A DNA stretch of 55,171 bases from Spirochaetaceae bacterium UBA4077 (GTDB lineage Bacteria; Spirochaetota; Spirochaetia; Treponematales; Rectinemataceae). Positions 16,552 to 25,165 of this stretch are shown one piece after another. The translations under genes and the position numbers were made by a program. A model generated the notes under the pieces. The model had not been told where the DNA came from, made no database searches, and worked only from the letters and a program-made list of their open reading frames with translations. Where the stretch lies: positions 1-55,171 of the forward strand of contig DFYR01000068.1 in NCBI GenBank assembly GCA_002383375.1, given 5' to 3'. Numbering within the stretch: position 1 is the stretch's first letter; the number at the start of each line of letters is the position of its first letter.

Positions 16552-17396
16552 TCGATCTCCACACCCATTCCAGCGCTTCCGATGGCGAGCTGAGCCCTTC
16601 CGACCTGATCGGCCATGGGGTAAAAAACGGATTAAAGGCGCTGGCGCTCACCGATCACGATACCGTCGCGGGCATAGCCGAGGCCAGGGCCAGGGCGGCG
16701 GAACTAGGCTTGGACTTCGTCGCTGGTGTCGAAATAGAGATAGACTTCGACCCTGGGGAGTTCCATCTTCTGGGCTTGGGCTTGGACGAGAGGAATCCCG
16801 AGCTTCTGCGGGCATTGGCCGAGCTGGCCGACGCCCGGGCTTCCCGCAATGAGCAAATCGTCGAGCTTTTTCATCGGGAGGGCATCTCCATAGACCTGGA
16901 AGAGATCGGCTTTCTGGCGGGGACCCAGAGTATCGGCAGGCCCCATATCGCTGAAGCCTTAGTCAGAAAAGGCCTTGTCCGGGGCAGGCAGGAAGCCTTC
17001 GATAAATACCTGGGAAAGGGTCGGCCTTTCTACCTTCCCAAGGACTGTCTCGCTCTCGAAGTCGCGCTGAGGCTTATCCGAGTCGCCGGAGGGCTCGCGG
17101 TGGTAGCCCATCCCTATTCGCTTTTCATAGGGAAACCCAAGCTCGCGGCGCTCATGGACGAATGGAAGACAATGGGCGTCGCCGGCATCGAAGCCTATCA
17201 TCCGGCAGCGAAGCTAGGGCAATGCAGAATCCTGGAGCGCATGGCCAGGCAGCGGGGCTTCCTCGTAACCGCCGGCTCCGACTTCCATGACTTGAAGAAA
17301 CCCGAATGCGGCATAGGCCGATCGGCGGGAGGCCTTGCCATCGACGATTCCTATTACGAGGAACTTGTTTGCTTTTTGTCTGGCTCGGCGGTCTGA
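16548..17396 (+). CDS. PHP-domain phosphoesterase (YciV/RNase AM-like)
   Basis: 282 residues. All PHP metal motifs are present in order: MIDLHTHSSASDGELSP, LALTDHDTVAGI, FVAGVEIEIDF with EFHLLGLG, AVVAHPYS, GIEAYHP and VTAGSDFHD. The overall pattern fits the YciV family of trinuclear metal phosphoesterases (nucleotide 3',5'-bisphosphate phosphatase / 5'-3' exoribonuclease RNase AM). It could also be considered for the missing histidinol-phosphate phosphatase, since HisK-type enzymes are PHP proteins too, but length and motif spacing fit YciV better. The ATG overlaps the stop of the radical SAM gene; the last 43 bases overlap the convergent permease gene. Confidence 0.85.
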   Translation: MIDLHTHSSASDGELSPSDLIGHGVKNGLKALALTDHDTVAGIAEARARAAELGLDFVAGVEIEIDFDPGEFHLLGLGLDERNPELLRALAELADARASRNEQIVELFHREGISIDLEEIGFLAGTQSIGRPHIAEALVRKGLVRGRQEAFDKYLGKGRPFYLPKDCLALEVALRLIRVAGGLAVVAHPYSLFIGKPKLAALMDEWKTMGVAGIEAYHPAAKLGQCRILERMARQRGFLVTAGSDFHDLKKPECGIGRSAGGLAIDDSYYEELVCFLSGSAV

Positions 17397-18475
17397 ATAT
17401 CGTCGATCTGTTCGTAGAGCCCCGCGGCGGCGAAGAAGATCACGACGATAAGGGGACCTAATAGCAAGCCGTTGATGCCGAATATTTGAAGGCCGCCGAC
17501 TATGGCGAAGAATATGAGAAGTGGGTGGATTTTGAGTTTTTCTCCCAGCACCATCGGGCGGATGAAGTTATCGGAGAACGCCACGAAAAACGCGGCGAGG
17601 AGAAAAAAGGCCACCGCCTTGCCCACTCCGCCTGAAAATCCGAGGATAATCGAGGTGGGTATCCATACCAGCGAGGTACCGACCATGGGTATGAATGAGG
17701 CTATGGCGGTCAGCACGGCCAGGACCAAGGCTCTCTTCAGCTTGAATACCAGGCAGAGAATGAACATGACCAACGCTTGGTAGATGGATACCAGGAAGTA
17801 GCCTAAGATGAGCTGTCTCCCAGATTCGCTAAACTTTTCCATAAACATTTTTGTATAGGTCCGTTCTATTGGTATGGCAGAAATCACGAGACCAGCTAGG
17901 TGCTTTCCGTCCACCAAGAGGAAATAGAGAGTGAAGACCATGAAAGCCAGGGTCATGACAAGGCTGGCGACATTCTTGATAAGAGTGCCTGAAAACCCTA
18001 AGAGCTTGCCCGAGCTGGCAAGAAGAGCGGTCTTGATCTCATGCACGATATTTATGTGGCTGAGGTCGATGGCTCCTTCCGAAAGTCGGTACAAGAGTCC
18101 TCCCACCGGACTATTCGGACTGAGGGATAATAGCTCGGCGTTCTTATCGATGAAGTTCAGTAAATCGCTTGACAAGCCCACCATCTGCTTCACCAGCTCG
18201 AGGGTTAGAAAGCTTAGAGGCACGACAATGACGAGAACGCCCAGGACCGAGAATACTCCTGCCAGGATCTTTTCCGAGAAGGGACGCTTGCTCCTAGCGG
18301 CTTTGCCATGCTGAGGCCGTTTAGTGCAGCGCTCGTAGAGTGGGTTGATAAAGGCATAGAGAAGCCCCGACCAGAGTATAACCGTCATGAAGGGGTAGAA
18401 GAGCCGCGCCACGAGAATGAATAGAGCGATGAAAAAAACGAGGAAGATGTACTTCTTTGTAATGCCTTTACTCAT
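17354..18475 (-). CDS. AI-2E family transporter (PerM/YdiK-like)
   Basis: 373 residues of integral membrane protein with about eight predicted helices: a pair near residues 10-45, one near 70-95, and the rest from about residue 165 on (for example SLVMTLAFMVFTLYFLLV and VLAVLTAIASFIPMVG). The soluble segment between (residues about 95-160) and the IPMVGTSLVWIPTSI and NGLLLGPLIVVIFFAA motifs are typical of the family, whose members export varied small molecules or ions; the name does not establish AI-2 transport. The ATG at 18475 has no Shine-Dalgarno and is preceded by a well-placed -10 box. The 3' end overlaps the PHP gene. Confidence 0.88.
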   Translation of the reverse strand: MSKGITKKYIFLVFFIALFILVARLFYPFMTVILWSGLLYAFINPLYERCTKRPQHGKAARSKRPFSEKILAGVFSVLGVLVIVVPLSFLTLELVKQMVGLSSDLLNFIDKNAELLSLSPNSPVGGLLYRLSEGAIDLSHINIVHEIKTALLASSGKLLGFSGTLIKNVASLVMTLAFMVFTLYFLLVDGKHLAGLVISAIPIERTYTKMFMEKFSESGRQLILGYFLVSIYQALVMFILCLVFKLKRALVLAVLTAIASFIPMVGTSLVWIPTSIILGFSGGVGKAVAFFLLAAFFVAFSDNFIRPMVLGEKLKIHPLLIFFAIVGGLQIFGINGLLLGPLIVVIFFAAAGLYEQIDDIQTAEPDKKQTSSS

Positions 18476-18481
18476 TAAAGA

Positions 18482-18510
18482 AAAATACTACTAATCAAGC
18501 CCCTTGTCGA
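18482..18510 (-). promoter_or_regulatory. AI-2E permease promoter, putative leaderless start
   Basis: On the minus strand, TCGACA (18505-18510), a 17-base spacer and TATTTT (18482-18487). The box ends 6 bases before the ATG at 18475, and no Shine-Dalgarno is present. Confidence 0.5.
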
Positions 18511-18640
18511 GGTTCTTCGGCACGAACGGAGGATGAGGAGTGGAAACGGAACCCTACCGCCCTATTCCGTCGGGCTTTCATCCTGTAGAATCGGTTTTGT
18601 GATAGGCGAGGCCTAAATAACTGGACCAAAGAGGTGGAAC

Positions 18641-19498
18641 GTGGGTGTTCTTTATATGGTCGGGACTCCGATTGGAAACCTGGGGGACATAAGTCTGAGA
18701 GCACTGGAAACGCTCAAGGACGCGGATGTGGTCGCCTGCGAGGATACCAGGCATACCCTGGGCCTCTTAAACCACTTCTCCATCAAGAAGCCCCTGGTCT
18801 CCTGCCACGCCAACGACGAAGAGCGAGGCTCCCTTCGAATATTGAGGCTTTTAGAGGAGGGCAAGAAGGTCGCATACTGCAGCGACGCCGGCACTCCTGG
18901 CATCTCGGATCCCGGCGCGCAGGCGGCCAGGCGGGCGAGGGCAGCCGGACACAGGGTAGTCCCCATCCCCGGCCCCTCAGCCCTGGCCACCCTCGCCTCG
19001 GCCTCCGGTTTCGCCGAGCGGGGCTTCCTCTTCGACGGGTTCCTGAGCCCCAAGCAAGGCCGCCGCCGGGCGAGGCTGGCCGAGTTGTTGGCCAGAGAGG
19101 AGGCTTTTATCCTCTACGAGTCCCCTTTCAGGATACGTCGCCTGGCCGCCGATCTCGCGGAGCTGGCTCCGGATCGCAGGGTTTGCCTGGGCAGGGAGCT
19201 GACGAAAATACACGAGCAGATCGTGGAATGCGGCGCCGCCGAATTGGCCACTCGCCTTGCCGAAGGTTCCGCCGATCCCATACCTCAGAAGGGGGAATTC
19301 GCCCTTCTGGTATCGGGCAGGGCAGGGGAGCAAGACAGGGAGGAGAAGCAGGCTGGTGCCGGGATGCCGGTTGATGCCGGAATGCAGGCCGGGGCGAGGG
19401 ACGCGGCAAAGGTGGGAAGGAAATCCCTGTCTGGGAAGCCGACAGGGACGGAAAAGTCTGCTTTCACAGGAATGGCGGGAGAGGAGATCGATGAATGA
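18641..19498 (+). CDS. rsmI: 16S rRNA (cytidine-1402-2'-O)-methyltransferase
   Basis: 285 residues. RsmI 2'-O-methylates C1402 of 16S rRNA at the decoding site. It begins with the family signature LYMVGTPIGNLGDISLRAL and continues with VACEDTRHT, VAYCSDAGTPGISDPG, PIPGPSALATLASASGF and FILYESPFRIR, all in the tetrapyrrole-methylase fold. The start is GTG at 18641 with GAGGTGG upstream. The last 50 or so residues are a low-complexity tail rich in Ala, Gly, Lys and Glu, absent from short homologues. The stop overlaps the next gene's ATG, coupling two RNA methyltransferases. Confidence 0.95.
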   Translation: MGVLYMVGTPIGNLGDISLRALETLKDADVVACEDTRHTLGLLNHFSIKKPLVSCHANDEERGSLRILRLLEEGKKVAYCSDAGTPGISDPGAQAARRARAAGHRVVPIPGPSALATLASASGFAERGFLFDGFLSPKQGRRRARLAELLAREEAFILYESPFRIRRLAADLAELAPDRRVCLGRELTKIHEQIVECGAAELATRLAEGSADPIPQKGEFALLVSGRAGEQDREEKQAGAGMPVDAGMQAGARDAAKVGRKSLSGKPTGTEKSAFTGMAGEEIDE

Positions 19499-20403
19499 TA
19501 ATCCAGCGGATATCCAAGCTCCACGGCCGGTCGCGCACCCGCAAATGCGCCCTGCTGCTTGAGAGAGCGGAGCTGGATATAGCCGAAGGCAGGGGCTGGG
19601 ACAAGGCCAAGGAGCTAGCCCTCGCGCTGGCAGAGTTCCTGGCTTCTGACGCCGAATCCGAGGAAGGGCTGAAAACCGCGGCAGGCATCTGTGTTTCCTC
19701 GCTCTCCAGGGCGGGGGATCCGAAGCTCATCCTGCGGGGCATCAACGATTTCAGGCATTTTCTCGTCCGCATTTCCGGCCAGGCGCCGGCGGACTGGGAC
19801 CTCCACGATTACCGCGTCCCTCCATGCCCGGCGATCGAGGAAGAACCCTCCGCCGGAGCTGGAAGTTCGGGATTCGAAATTGTCGAGGCAATTGTGGCAG
19901 AGGCGGCGGAGGAAAGAACGGCAAGGCTCAGGGCGGGGCAGGGCGAGACGAGATCTTTCTACCCGGGCTTTAGGGTATTCCTTGAAGATATCCGCTCGCC
20001 CTTCAATGTGGGCTCCATACTGAGGACAGCCGAAGCCCTGGGCTTCGAGGAAGTCCTCCTCTCCCCCCTTTGCGCCGACCCGCGGCATCCCAGGGCAGCA
20101 AGGTCCTCAATGGGCGCCGTGGAGCTCATACCCTGGAGACGCTGCGAGCTGGGGGAGTTGCCCACCTTCGGTCCTCTTCTTGCCCTGGAGCTGGGAGGAA
20201 GAAGCGTCGCTGAATTCGCCTTCCCTCCCCGGGGCGTCCTCCTTTTGGGCTCCGAAGAGCTGGGATTGACCCGATCAGCCCTGGACCTGGCCGGCGTGAA
20301 CCGGATTAGTATCCCTATGAAAGGAATAAAGGCCTCGCTCAACGTGGCCGTGGCCTTCGGCATAGCCGCCCAGGCTTGGATAGGAACGATACCTCGAGCC
20401 TGA
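19495..20403 (+). CDS. TrmH/SpoU family RNA methyltransferase
   Basis: 302 residues. The C-terminal half carries the three SPOUT (trefoil-knot) motifs: SPFNVGSILRTAEALGF (motif 1), LLLGSEELGLTRSAL (motif 2) and ISIPMKGIKASLNVAVAFGI (motif 3). The family methylates ribose 2'-OH or bases in tRNA or rRNA; the target cannot be assigned here. The N-terminal 150 residues are helical, unlike the usual L7Ae-like substrate domain, and include a poorly conserved stretch (VPPCPAIEEEPSAGAGSS). It overlaps rsmI by four bases and has the same direction. Confidence 0.88.
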   Translation: MIIQRISKLHGRSRTRKCALLLERAELDIAEGRGWDKAKELALALAEFLASDAESEEGLKTAAGICVSSLSRAGDPKLILRGINDFRHFLVRISGQAPADWDLHDYRVPPCPAIEEEPSAGAGSSGFEIVEAIVAEAAEERTARLRAGQGETRSFYPGFRVFLEDIRSPFNVGSILRTAEALGFEEVLLSPLCADPRHPRAARSSMGAVELIPWRRCELGELPTFGPLLALELGGRSVAEFAFPPRGVLLLGSEELGLTRSALDLAGVNRISIPMKGIKASLNVAVAFGIAAQAWIGTIPRA

Positions 20404-20447
20404 GCGGAGATTATTCCTGCTTTGAACCGACAGGAAGCGATTTTACG

Positions 20448-20476
20448 TTGACCCCGGCGCTCCGTGGGGATACACT
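20448..20476 (+). promoter_or_regulatory. Promoter of the sugar ABC ATPase gene
   Basis: TTGACC (20448-20453), a 17-base spacer and TACACT (20471-20476). It is followed by a leader of about 30 bases and a strong GGGAGGA ribosome site, a conventional leadered arrangement. Confidence 0.65.
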
Positions 20477-20511
20477 AGAAAAACTAACATAAACCCCATA
20501 AGGGAGGAATC

Positions 20512-21633
20512 ATGGCTCAGGTAGAACTAAAAAAGATCGGAAAGGTGTACGACGGCAATGTGCAAGCCGTGTCGGACGCTAACATTTCCATCAAGGACAA
20601 GGAATTCGTAGTCCTCGTTGGTCCTTCGGGCTGCGGCAAGACAACGACATTACGCATGGTCGCGGGCTTGGAAGACATCAGCGAAGGTGAACTCTTCATC
20701 GACGGTAAGCTGGTGAACGATGTGCCGCCCAAGGACAGGGACATCGCGATGGTATTCCAGAACTACGCCCTCTATCCCCACATGTCGGTCTACGACAACA
20801 TGGCCTTCGGACTCAAGATCCGGAAGCTGCCCAAAGAAGAAATAGACCAGCGAGTCAAGGAAGCTGCCAGGATTCTGGATATCGAAAAGCTCCTGGACCG
20901 CAAGCCCAAGCAGCTCTCCGGCGGCCAGCGCCAGCGAGTGGCCGTGGGACGCGCTATAGTACGCAAGCCAAAGGTCTTTCTCTTCGACGAACCCCTGTCC
21001 AATCTGGACGCCAAGCTAAGAGTCCAGATGCGCGCCGAGCTGATCGAACTCCACGACAGGCTCCAGGCCACCATGATTTACGTCACCCACGATCAGATCG
21101 AGGCAATGACCATGGGCGACAAGATCGTCGTTATGAAGGACGGGCTCATTCAGCAGATCGGAAGCCCCCTGTATCTCTACAATAACCCCATCAACAAATT
21201 CGTGGCAGGCTTCATAGGCTCTCCCCCCATGAATTTCCTCAACGTGAAAGTCGTCGAGGCAAATGGGAAAATCCTCCTGGATGAGGGTTCTTTCCAGCTC
21301 CAGCCCGACCCCGCCCATATAGACCTCCTTAAACCCTACGTGGGCAAGGAGCTTGCCTTCGGCATACGGCCCGAGGACCTCAACGTGATTTCCCAGCCAA
21401 ATCCGCTAGGTCAGATACCTGCCAAGGTGACCGTTGTAGAGCCCCTGGGCGCCGAGATACATCTCCAGGCTGCGACCCCAACCCAGGGCATGGTGGCGAG
21501 GATCGATCCCCATCACCTGTACAAGCACGGGGACTCCATCGTGTTCGATCCTGTCATGTCCAAGGCCCGGTATTTTGACAAGGACAACGAAAAATCCATT
21601 GTCCCCGTCAAGTGGAACGAGCAGGAAGACTGA
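20512..21633 (+). CDS. Carbohydrate ABC transporter ATP-binding protein (MsmX/UgpC/MalK type)
   Basis: 373 residues. The nucleotide-binding domain shows Walker A GPSGCGKTTTLRMVAG, the Q-loop in MVFQNYALYPHMSVYDN, ABC signature LSGGQRQRVAVGRA, Walker B VFLFDEPLSNLDAKLR and the switch His in YVTHDQIEAMTMGD. The C-terminal 130 residues form the MOI/TOBE regulatory domain (AFGIRPEDLNV, VVEPLGAEIHLQ). No permease or binding-protein gene lies near, so it is probably a shared ATPase serving several sugar importers, as MsmX does in Bacillus. It has its own promoter and a GGGAGGAATC site before ATG. Confidence 0.94.
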   Translation: MAQVELKKIGKVYDGNVQAVSDANISIKDKEFVVLVGPSGCGKTTTLRMVAGLEDISEGELFIDGKLVNDVPPKDRDIAMVFQNYALYPHMSVYDNMAFGLKIRKLPKEEIDQRVKEAARILDIEKLLDRKPKQLSGGQRQRVAVGRAIVRKPKVFLFDEPLSNLDAKLRVQMRAELIELHDRLQATMIYVTHDQIEAMTMGDKIVVMKDGLIQQIGSPLYLYNNPINKFVAGFIGSPPMNFLNVKVVEANGKILLDEGSFQLQPDPAHIDLLKPYVGKELAFGIRPEDLNVISQPNPLGQIPAKVTVVEPLGAEIHLQAATPTQGMVARIDPHHLYKHGDSIVFDPVMSKARYFDKDNEKSIVPVKWNEQED

Positions 21634-21655
21634 AAGAAAGCTCTAAGGAGGTCTC

Positions 21656-22351
21656 ATGATGTACGCTCGACGAACGACCGCGGCGTCCGTGGTTTTCCTG
21701 CTCATGATAGCCCTGGCGCCCATCGCCGCCGCCCCGAGCCGCAGTCACGCCGCCGTGGGGCTTATGGCGGTCAGTCCGCCTTTAAGCGATACCCTGGCCT
21801 CCTTTTCTATCGCCGAGGCCCTCTATGGAGGGACGGTAAGCTACGCCCTCAGCCCCTGGTTTTCTGTTGGGGCTGAGGTCCTCTATCTGGGGGATATCTA
21901 CTACGGCAAGGACTCAGATGGAGCTTTTTTCGGCCCCGGCTCCTGGACCAAGATTAAACCCGATGCTACGGGGGCAGGGGAAAAGGCCGACTGGGATTTT
22001 TTCGAATCCCTGATTTACGCGCCGCTCACCTTCAATCTAAGCATTCCGCTGGGCTTTTTGCGTCCCTATGTAGGCGCTGGCCCAGCCTTTTATTTCCACT
22101 TTCCTTCCACGAACCAGGACCCAGCCTTCGATGCTTATCTCGCCTCCCGCTACGGCGAAGGCCAGCGGATGCGCACGGGCCTCACCGCGAGGGTCGGCCT
22201 GGATATCTTCCTGGCCGACTCCTTTGCCCTCGGCCTGGGCTATATCGTCAGGGAGGACATCCCCTCCAAGCTGTTCGATGATCTCTCCCAGGAACTCTAC
22301 TACAAGGAAAACGGCTACTTTTTCGTGACCGGCAGGTTCATCCTCAATTAG
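21656..22351 (+). CDS. Predicted outer-membrane beta-barrel protein
   Basis: 231 residues. The N-terminus is a signal peptide (RR, then a hydrophobic run VVFLLMIALAPIAAA, with cleavage near AAA/APS). The rest alternates polar and aromatic residues in beta fashion (LSPWFSVGAEVLYLGDIYYG, GFLRPYVGAGPAFYFHF, FALGLGYIVREDIP) and ends with ENGYFFVTGRFILN, a typical aromatic-ending last strand of an outer-membrane barrel. It resembles OmpW/OmpA-type small barrels in style only. It is 22 bases after the ABC ATPase gene with AAGGAGG before the ATG, so it is likely cotranscribed. It implies a diderm cell. Confidence 0.7.
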   Translation: MMYARRTTAASVVFLLMIALAPIAAAPSRSHAAVGLMAVSPPLSDTLASFSIAEALYGGTVSYALSPWFSVGAEVLYLGDIYYGKDSDGAFFGPGSWTKIKPDATGAGEKADWDFFESLIYAPLTFNLSIPLGFLRPYVGAGPAFYFHFPSTNQDPAFDAYLASRYGEGQRMRTGLTARVGLDIFLADSFALGLGYIVREDIPSKLFDDLSQELYYKENGYFFVTGRFILN

Positions 22352-22405
22352 CGAGGGGCGGCCGACTCACTTTTCTCCTCTGCCCAAACCATAGATAGTA
22401 TAGCC

Positions 22406-23998
22406 ATGACAATGAGCCCAAGCTCCAGCCGCGAGGCGGACCTGATCATCACAGCCCGGGGAATCTACACGGTGGACCAGGCTTTCGGCCGGGCCGAGGC
22501 CTTGGTTGTGAAAGACGGCAGGATCATTGCCGTCGGAAGTCGCCGGGACATAGATCAATACTTTTCGGCCCCCCGCCGTCTGGATCTTGGCGACGCCTAT
22601 GCCTATCCGGGATTCATGGATCCCCATTGCCACTTCCTGAGCTACGGCTTTGCCCTTCAGCGCCCCTGGCTGGCGGAGACTGCTTCCTGGGATGAGGCGG
22701 TATCGGTCATGGTCGCCGCAGCGCCGCCCGCGTCGGACTGGATCCAAGGCAGGGGTTGGGACCAGAATCGCTGGAAGGATAAAGATTTTCCCGATGGAAG
22801 CCTTTTGGACAAGGCATTCCCCAATAATCCTGCCATAGCCATCCGTATCGACGGCCATGCGGCGGTGGCCAATGCCCGGGCCTTGGAGGCGGCTGGGCTA
22901 GAGAATGCAAGGAATGTGGAAGGCGGCAAGGTGATGCTGCGGGACGGCCGCCCTACAGGACTGCTCTTGGACAACGCCGTGGATCTGGTGAGAGCGGCGG
23001 TGCCAGCGCCCTCGGAAGCCGAGATGCGGCAAGCCCTCCTCACGGCGCAGGCTAGCTGCCTTTCCCTAGGCTTGAGTTCTATTTCAAACGCCGGCACCGA
23101 GCTGCGGGAAGTCCTAGCCATGGAAAGGGCGCATGAAGAGGGGGTGCTTGACATCCGAATCTATGCCATGCTCGCTCCCACGGCTGAGAATATCCGGATC
23201 CTGGCGCGCCAAGGCCCCCTGGTTAAGGACAGACTCACGCTGCGCTCCTTTAAGATGTACGCCGATGGAGCGCTGGGCTCTAGGGGTGCCCTTCTCCTGG
23301 AGGATTACGCCGATGAGCCGGGTAACCGGGGCCTGCTTACCCTCGAGGAGGGCGAATTGGACAGGGTGTGTGGAATAGCCCGGGCTTGCGGCTTTCAGAT
23401 GAATGTCCATGCCATCGGGGACAGAGCCGTAAAGCTTGTCCTAGACGTCTACCAGCGCCACCTTGAACCGGGCAATAACCTTCGCTGGAGAATCGAGCAC
23501 GCCCAGCTGGTAACCGACGAGGATGTGGATAGGATAGCCAGGCTAGGAATAGTACCGTCGGTCCAGACGAGTCACGCCGTATCCGACATGGCCTGGACCG
23601 AAGATAGGCTCGGTCCCGGACGGATGCAGCGCTCTCACCGCTACCGCGACCTTTTGGAGCGCTGCGGCTGGCTGGCCAATGGCAGCGATTTTCCTATAGA
23701 AAAAGCCGATCCCCTGCGCGGTTTCAGGGCGGCGGTGTTCAGAAAGGATGACAAGCAGCTGCCCGAAGGCGGCTGGAGGCCTGACCAGGCAATCGATAGG
23801 GTAGCCGCTCTTAAGGCCATGACAATCTGGGCTGCCAGAGCTAATTTCGAGGACGATTCCCGGGGCAGCCTGGAGGTGGGCAAGTGGGCCGATATCGTCG
23901 CCCTGGACAAGGACCTGATGGAAACGGACGAGAACTCGCTCTGGGATGTAAAGGTTATAGCCACCATCGTGGGCGGGAAAATCCTGTACGGGAGTTGA
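22406..23998 (+). CDS. Amidohydrolase family 3 protein (YtcJ-like)
   Basis: 530 residues. The amidohydrolase barrel shows metal motif GFMDPHCHFLSYG after a small N-terminal beta domain (DLIITARGIYTVDQ), then DGHAAVANARALE, FKMYADGALGSRGALL, VHAIGDRAVKLVLDVY, RIEHAQLVTDEDV and NGSDFPIEKADPLRGFRAAV. These identify the YtcJ/amidohydrolase-3 group, which hydrolyses C-N bonds (N-substituted formamides, N-acyl compounds); the substrate is not predictable. No signal peptide. The ATG at 22406 has no Shine-Dalgarno, and TAGTAT lies just before it (22396-22401), so it may also be leaderless; ATG 22412 is an alternative start. Confidence 0.88.
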   Translation: MTMSPSSSREADLIITARGIYTVDQAFGRAEALVVKDGRIIAVGSRRDIDQYFSAPRRLDLGDAYAYPGFMDPHCHFLSYGFALQRPWLAETASWDEAVSVMVAAAPPASDWIQGRGWDQNRWKDKDFPDGSLLDKAFPNNPAIAIRIDGHAAVANARALEAAGLENARNVEGGKVMLRDGRPTGLLLDNAVDLVRAAVPAPSEAEMRQALLTAQASCLSLGLSSISNAGTELREVLAMERAHEEGVLDIRIYAMLAPTAENIRILARQGPLVKDRLTLRSFKMYADGALGSRGALLLEDYADEPGNRGLLTLEEGELDRVCGIARACGFQMNVHAIGDRAVKLVLDVYQRHLEPGNNLRWRIEHAQLVTDEDVDRIARLGIVPSVQTSHAVSDMAWTEDRLGPGRMQRSHRYRDLLERCGWLANGSDFPIEKADPLRGFRAAVFRKDDKQLPEGGWRPDQAIDRVAALKAMTIWAARANFEDDSRGSLEVGKWADIVALDKDLMETDENSLWDVKVIATIVGGKILYGS

Positions 23999-24070
23999 GG
24001 AATCAGGCAAGTCTTATAGGAAATCAGCGCTCTTTTTCGTAAAATATATCCTATATCATAAAAGTTTTCC

Positions 24071-24117
24071 TTGACAGGAAAAAAAAGCCGTCCTAACATT
24101 GCTCATCTGTTGATGAG
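24071..24117 (+). promoter_or_regulatory. Promoter of the TRAP/dehydrogenase gene series with operator-like dyad
   Basis: Consensus TTGACA (24071-24076), a 17-base spacer and TAACAT (24094-24099). An interrupted palindrome CTCATC-TGTT-GATGAG (24102-24117) sits at the expected start site, the place for a repressor. A second small dyad, TTTTCC/GGAAAA, flanks the -35 box. The FCD-family regulator encoded downstream is the obvious candidate ligand-responsive factor; this pairing is inference. Confidence 0.65.
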
Positions 24118-24142
24118 TGAGTCGATTCAATAGGAGGCAAAG

Positions 24143-25165
24143 ATGAAGAAGTTCGGAAAAGTAGCGGCCTTGCTTATCCTCGGCTTCGTGGTCAGCGGCC
24201 TTGTATTCGCGCAGGTCGGACCGGCTGGCATGAAGGGAGGAACCTATACTTGGGTGGCAGGTGGCATGGGCGGCGGTTGGTACACAGTAGCCGGCGGATT
24301 CGCCAGGCTGGTTAACGAAAAAGAACCCCGCATCACAATCAAAGTTATTCCCGGCGGCGGCGTAGCAAATCCTATAGCCCTTCATCAGGGCGATGCGGAC
24401 ATCGCCTGGGGCGTCGGCTACGTGGATAAGGCGGCCTACAATGGCATCGCCCCCATCTATGACAAAGCCTATAAGAATATCATGGCTTTTGCCGGAACCC
24501 TGGCAGTGGACTACTACCACTTCCTGGCAGCCAAGGACCAGGGCGTTACCACCCTGGACGAGTTCGTGGCCAAGGTCAAGAAGGGAGAGAAGGTCAAGGT
24601 AGCAGCCCCGATGACCGGCACCTCCGAGTATGTCATGACCTCTTTCGTGCTCCAGTACTACGGACTTTCCTACGACAAGATCAAGCAAGCCGGCGGTACA
24701 GTCATCCAGGCTATCTACGGCGACATGCCTAGCCTCTTCAAGGACAGGCACGTCGACTACGCCTTCACCTGCGTTGGTCTCCCTGCCGCTATCATAACCG
24801 AAATGTCCATGGGCAGACCCGCCACCCTTATGGCACTCTCCGATGAAGTGATCAACCACTGCGCCACCACCTACGGAACGGTAGCCCTGGATTCAGGCCT
24901 GGCCAAGGTTCCCGGCGGCACCTATACCGGCATGCCCAACGATATCCAGACCCTCTGCCATTCTACCGAGATGCTGGTGAGCCCCAAAATGCCCGAAGAT
25001 GTAGTCTACGTCCTCACCAAGGTTCTCAATGAGAACAAGGCATTCCTGGTCCAGCTCGGCGCCGGCTACAAGGTGTTCGAGCCCAAGAACGCTGGTACCA
25101 CGGTGCAGGTACCCCTACATCCAGGCGCTCTGAAGTATTACAAGGAAATGGGATATATCAAATAA
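24143..25165 (+). CDS. TAXI family TRAP transporter solute-binding protein
   Basis: 340 residues. A signal peptide (KKFGKVAALLILGFVVSGLVFAQ) sends it to the periplasm. The mature part starts with GTYTWVAGGMGGGWYTVAGG and IKVIPGGGVANPIALHQGDADIAWG, the TAXI hallmark of glycine-rich binding loops (group name from Thermus TTHA1157). TAXI proteins bind glutamate, 2-oxoglutarate or related carboxylates and hand them to a fused TRAP permease. Context with amino-acid enzymes fits an amino or imino acid ligand, not proven. AGGAGGC precedes the ATG. A 250-base structured gap separates it from its permease gene. Confidence 0.94.
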   Translation: MKKFGKVAALLILGFVVSGLVFAQVGPAGMKGGTYTWVAGGMGGGWYTVAGGFARLVNEKEPRITIKVIPGGGVANPIALHQGDADIAWGVGYVDKAAYNGIAPIYDKAYKNIMAFAGTLAVDYYHFLAAKDQGVTTLDEFVAKVKKGEKVKVAAPMTGTSEYVMTSFVLQYYGLSYDKIKQAGGTVIQAIYGDMPSLFKDRHVDYAFTCVGLPAAIITEMSMGRPATLMALSDEVINHCATTYGTVALDSGLAKVPGGTYTGMPNDIQTLCHSTEMLVSPKMPEDVVYVLTKVLNENKAFLVQLGAGYKVFEPKNAGTTVQVPLHPGALKYYKEMGYIK

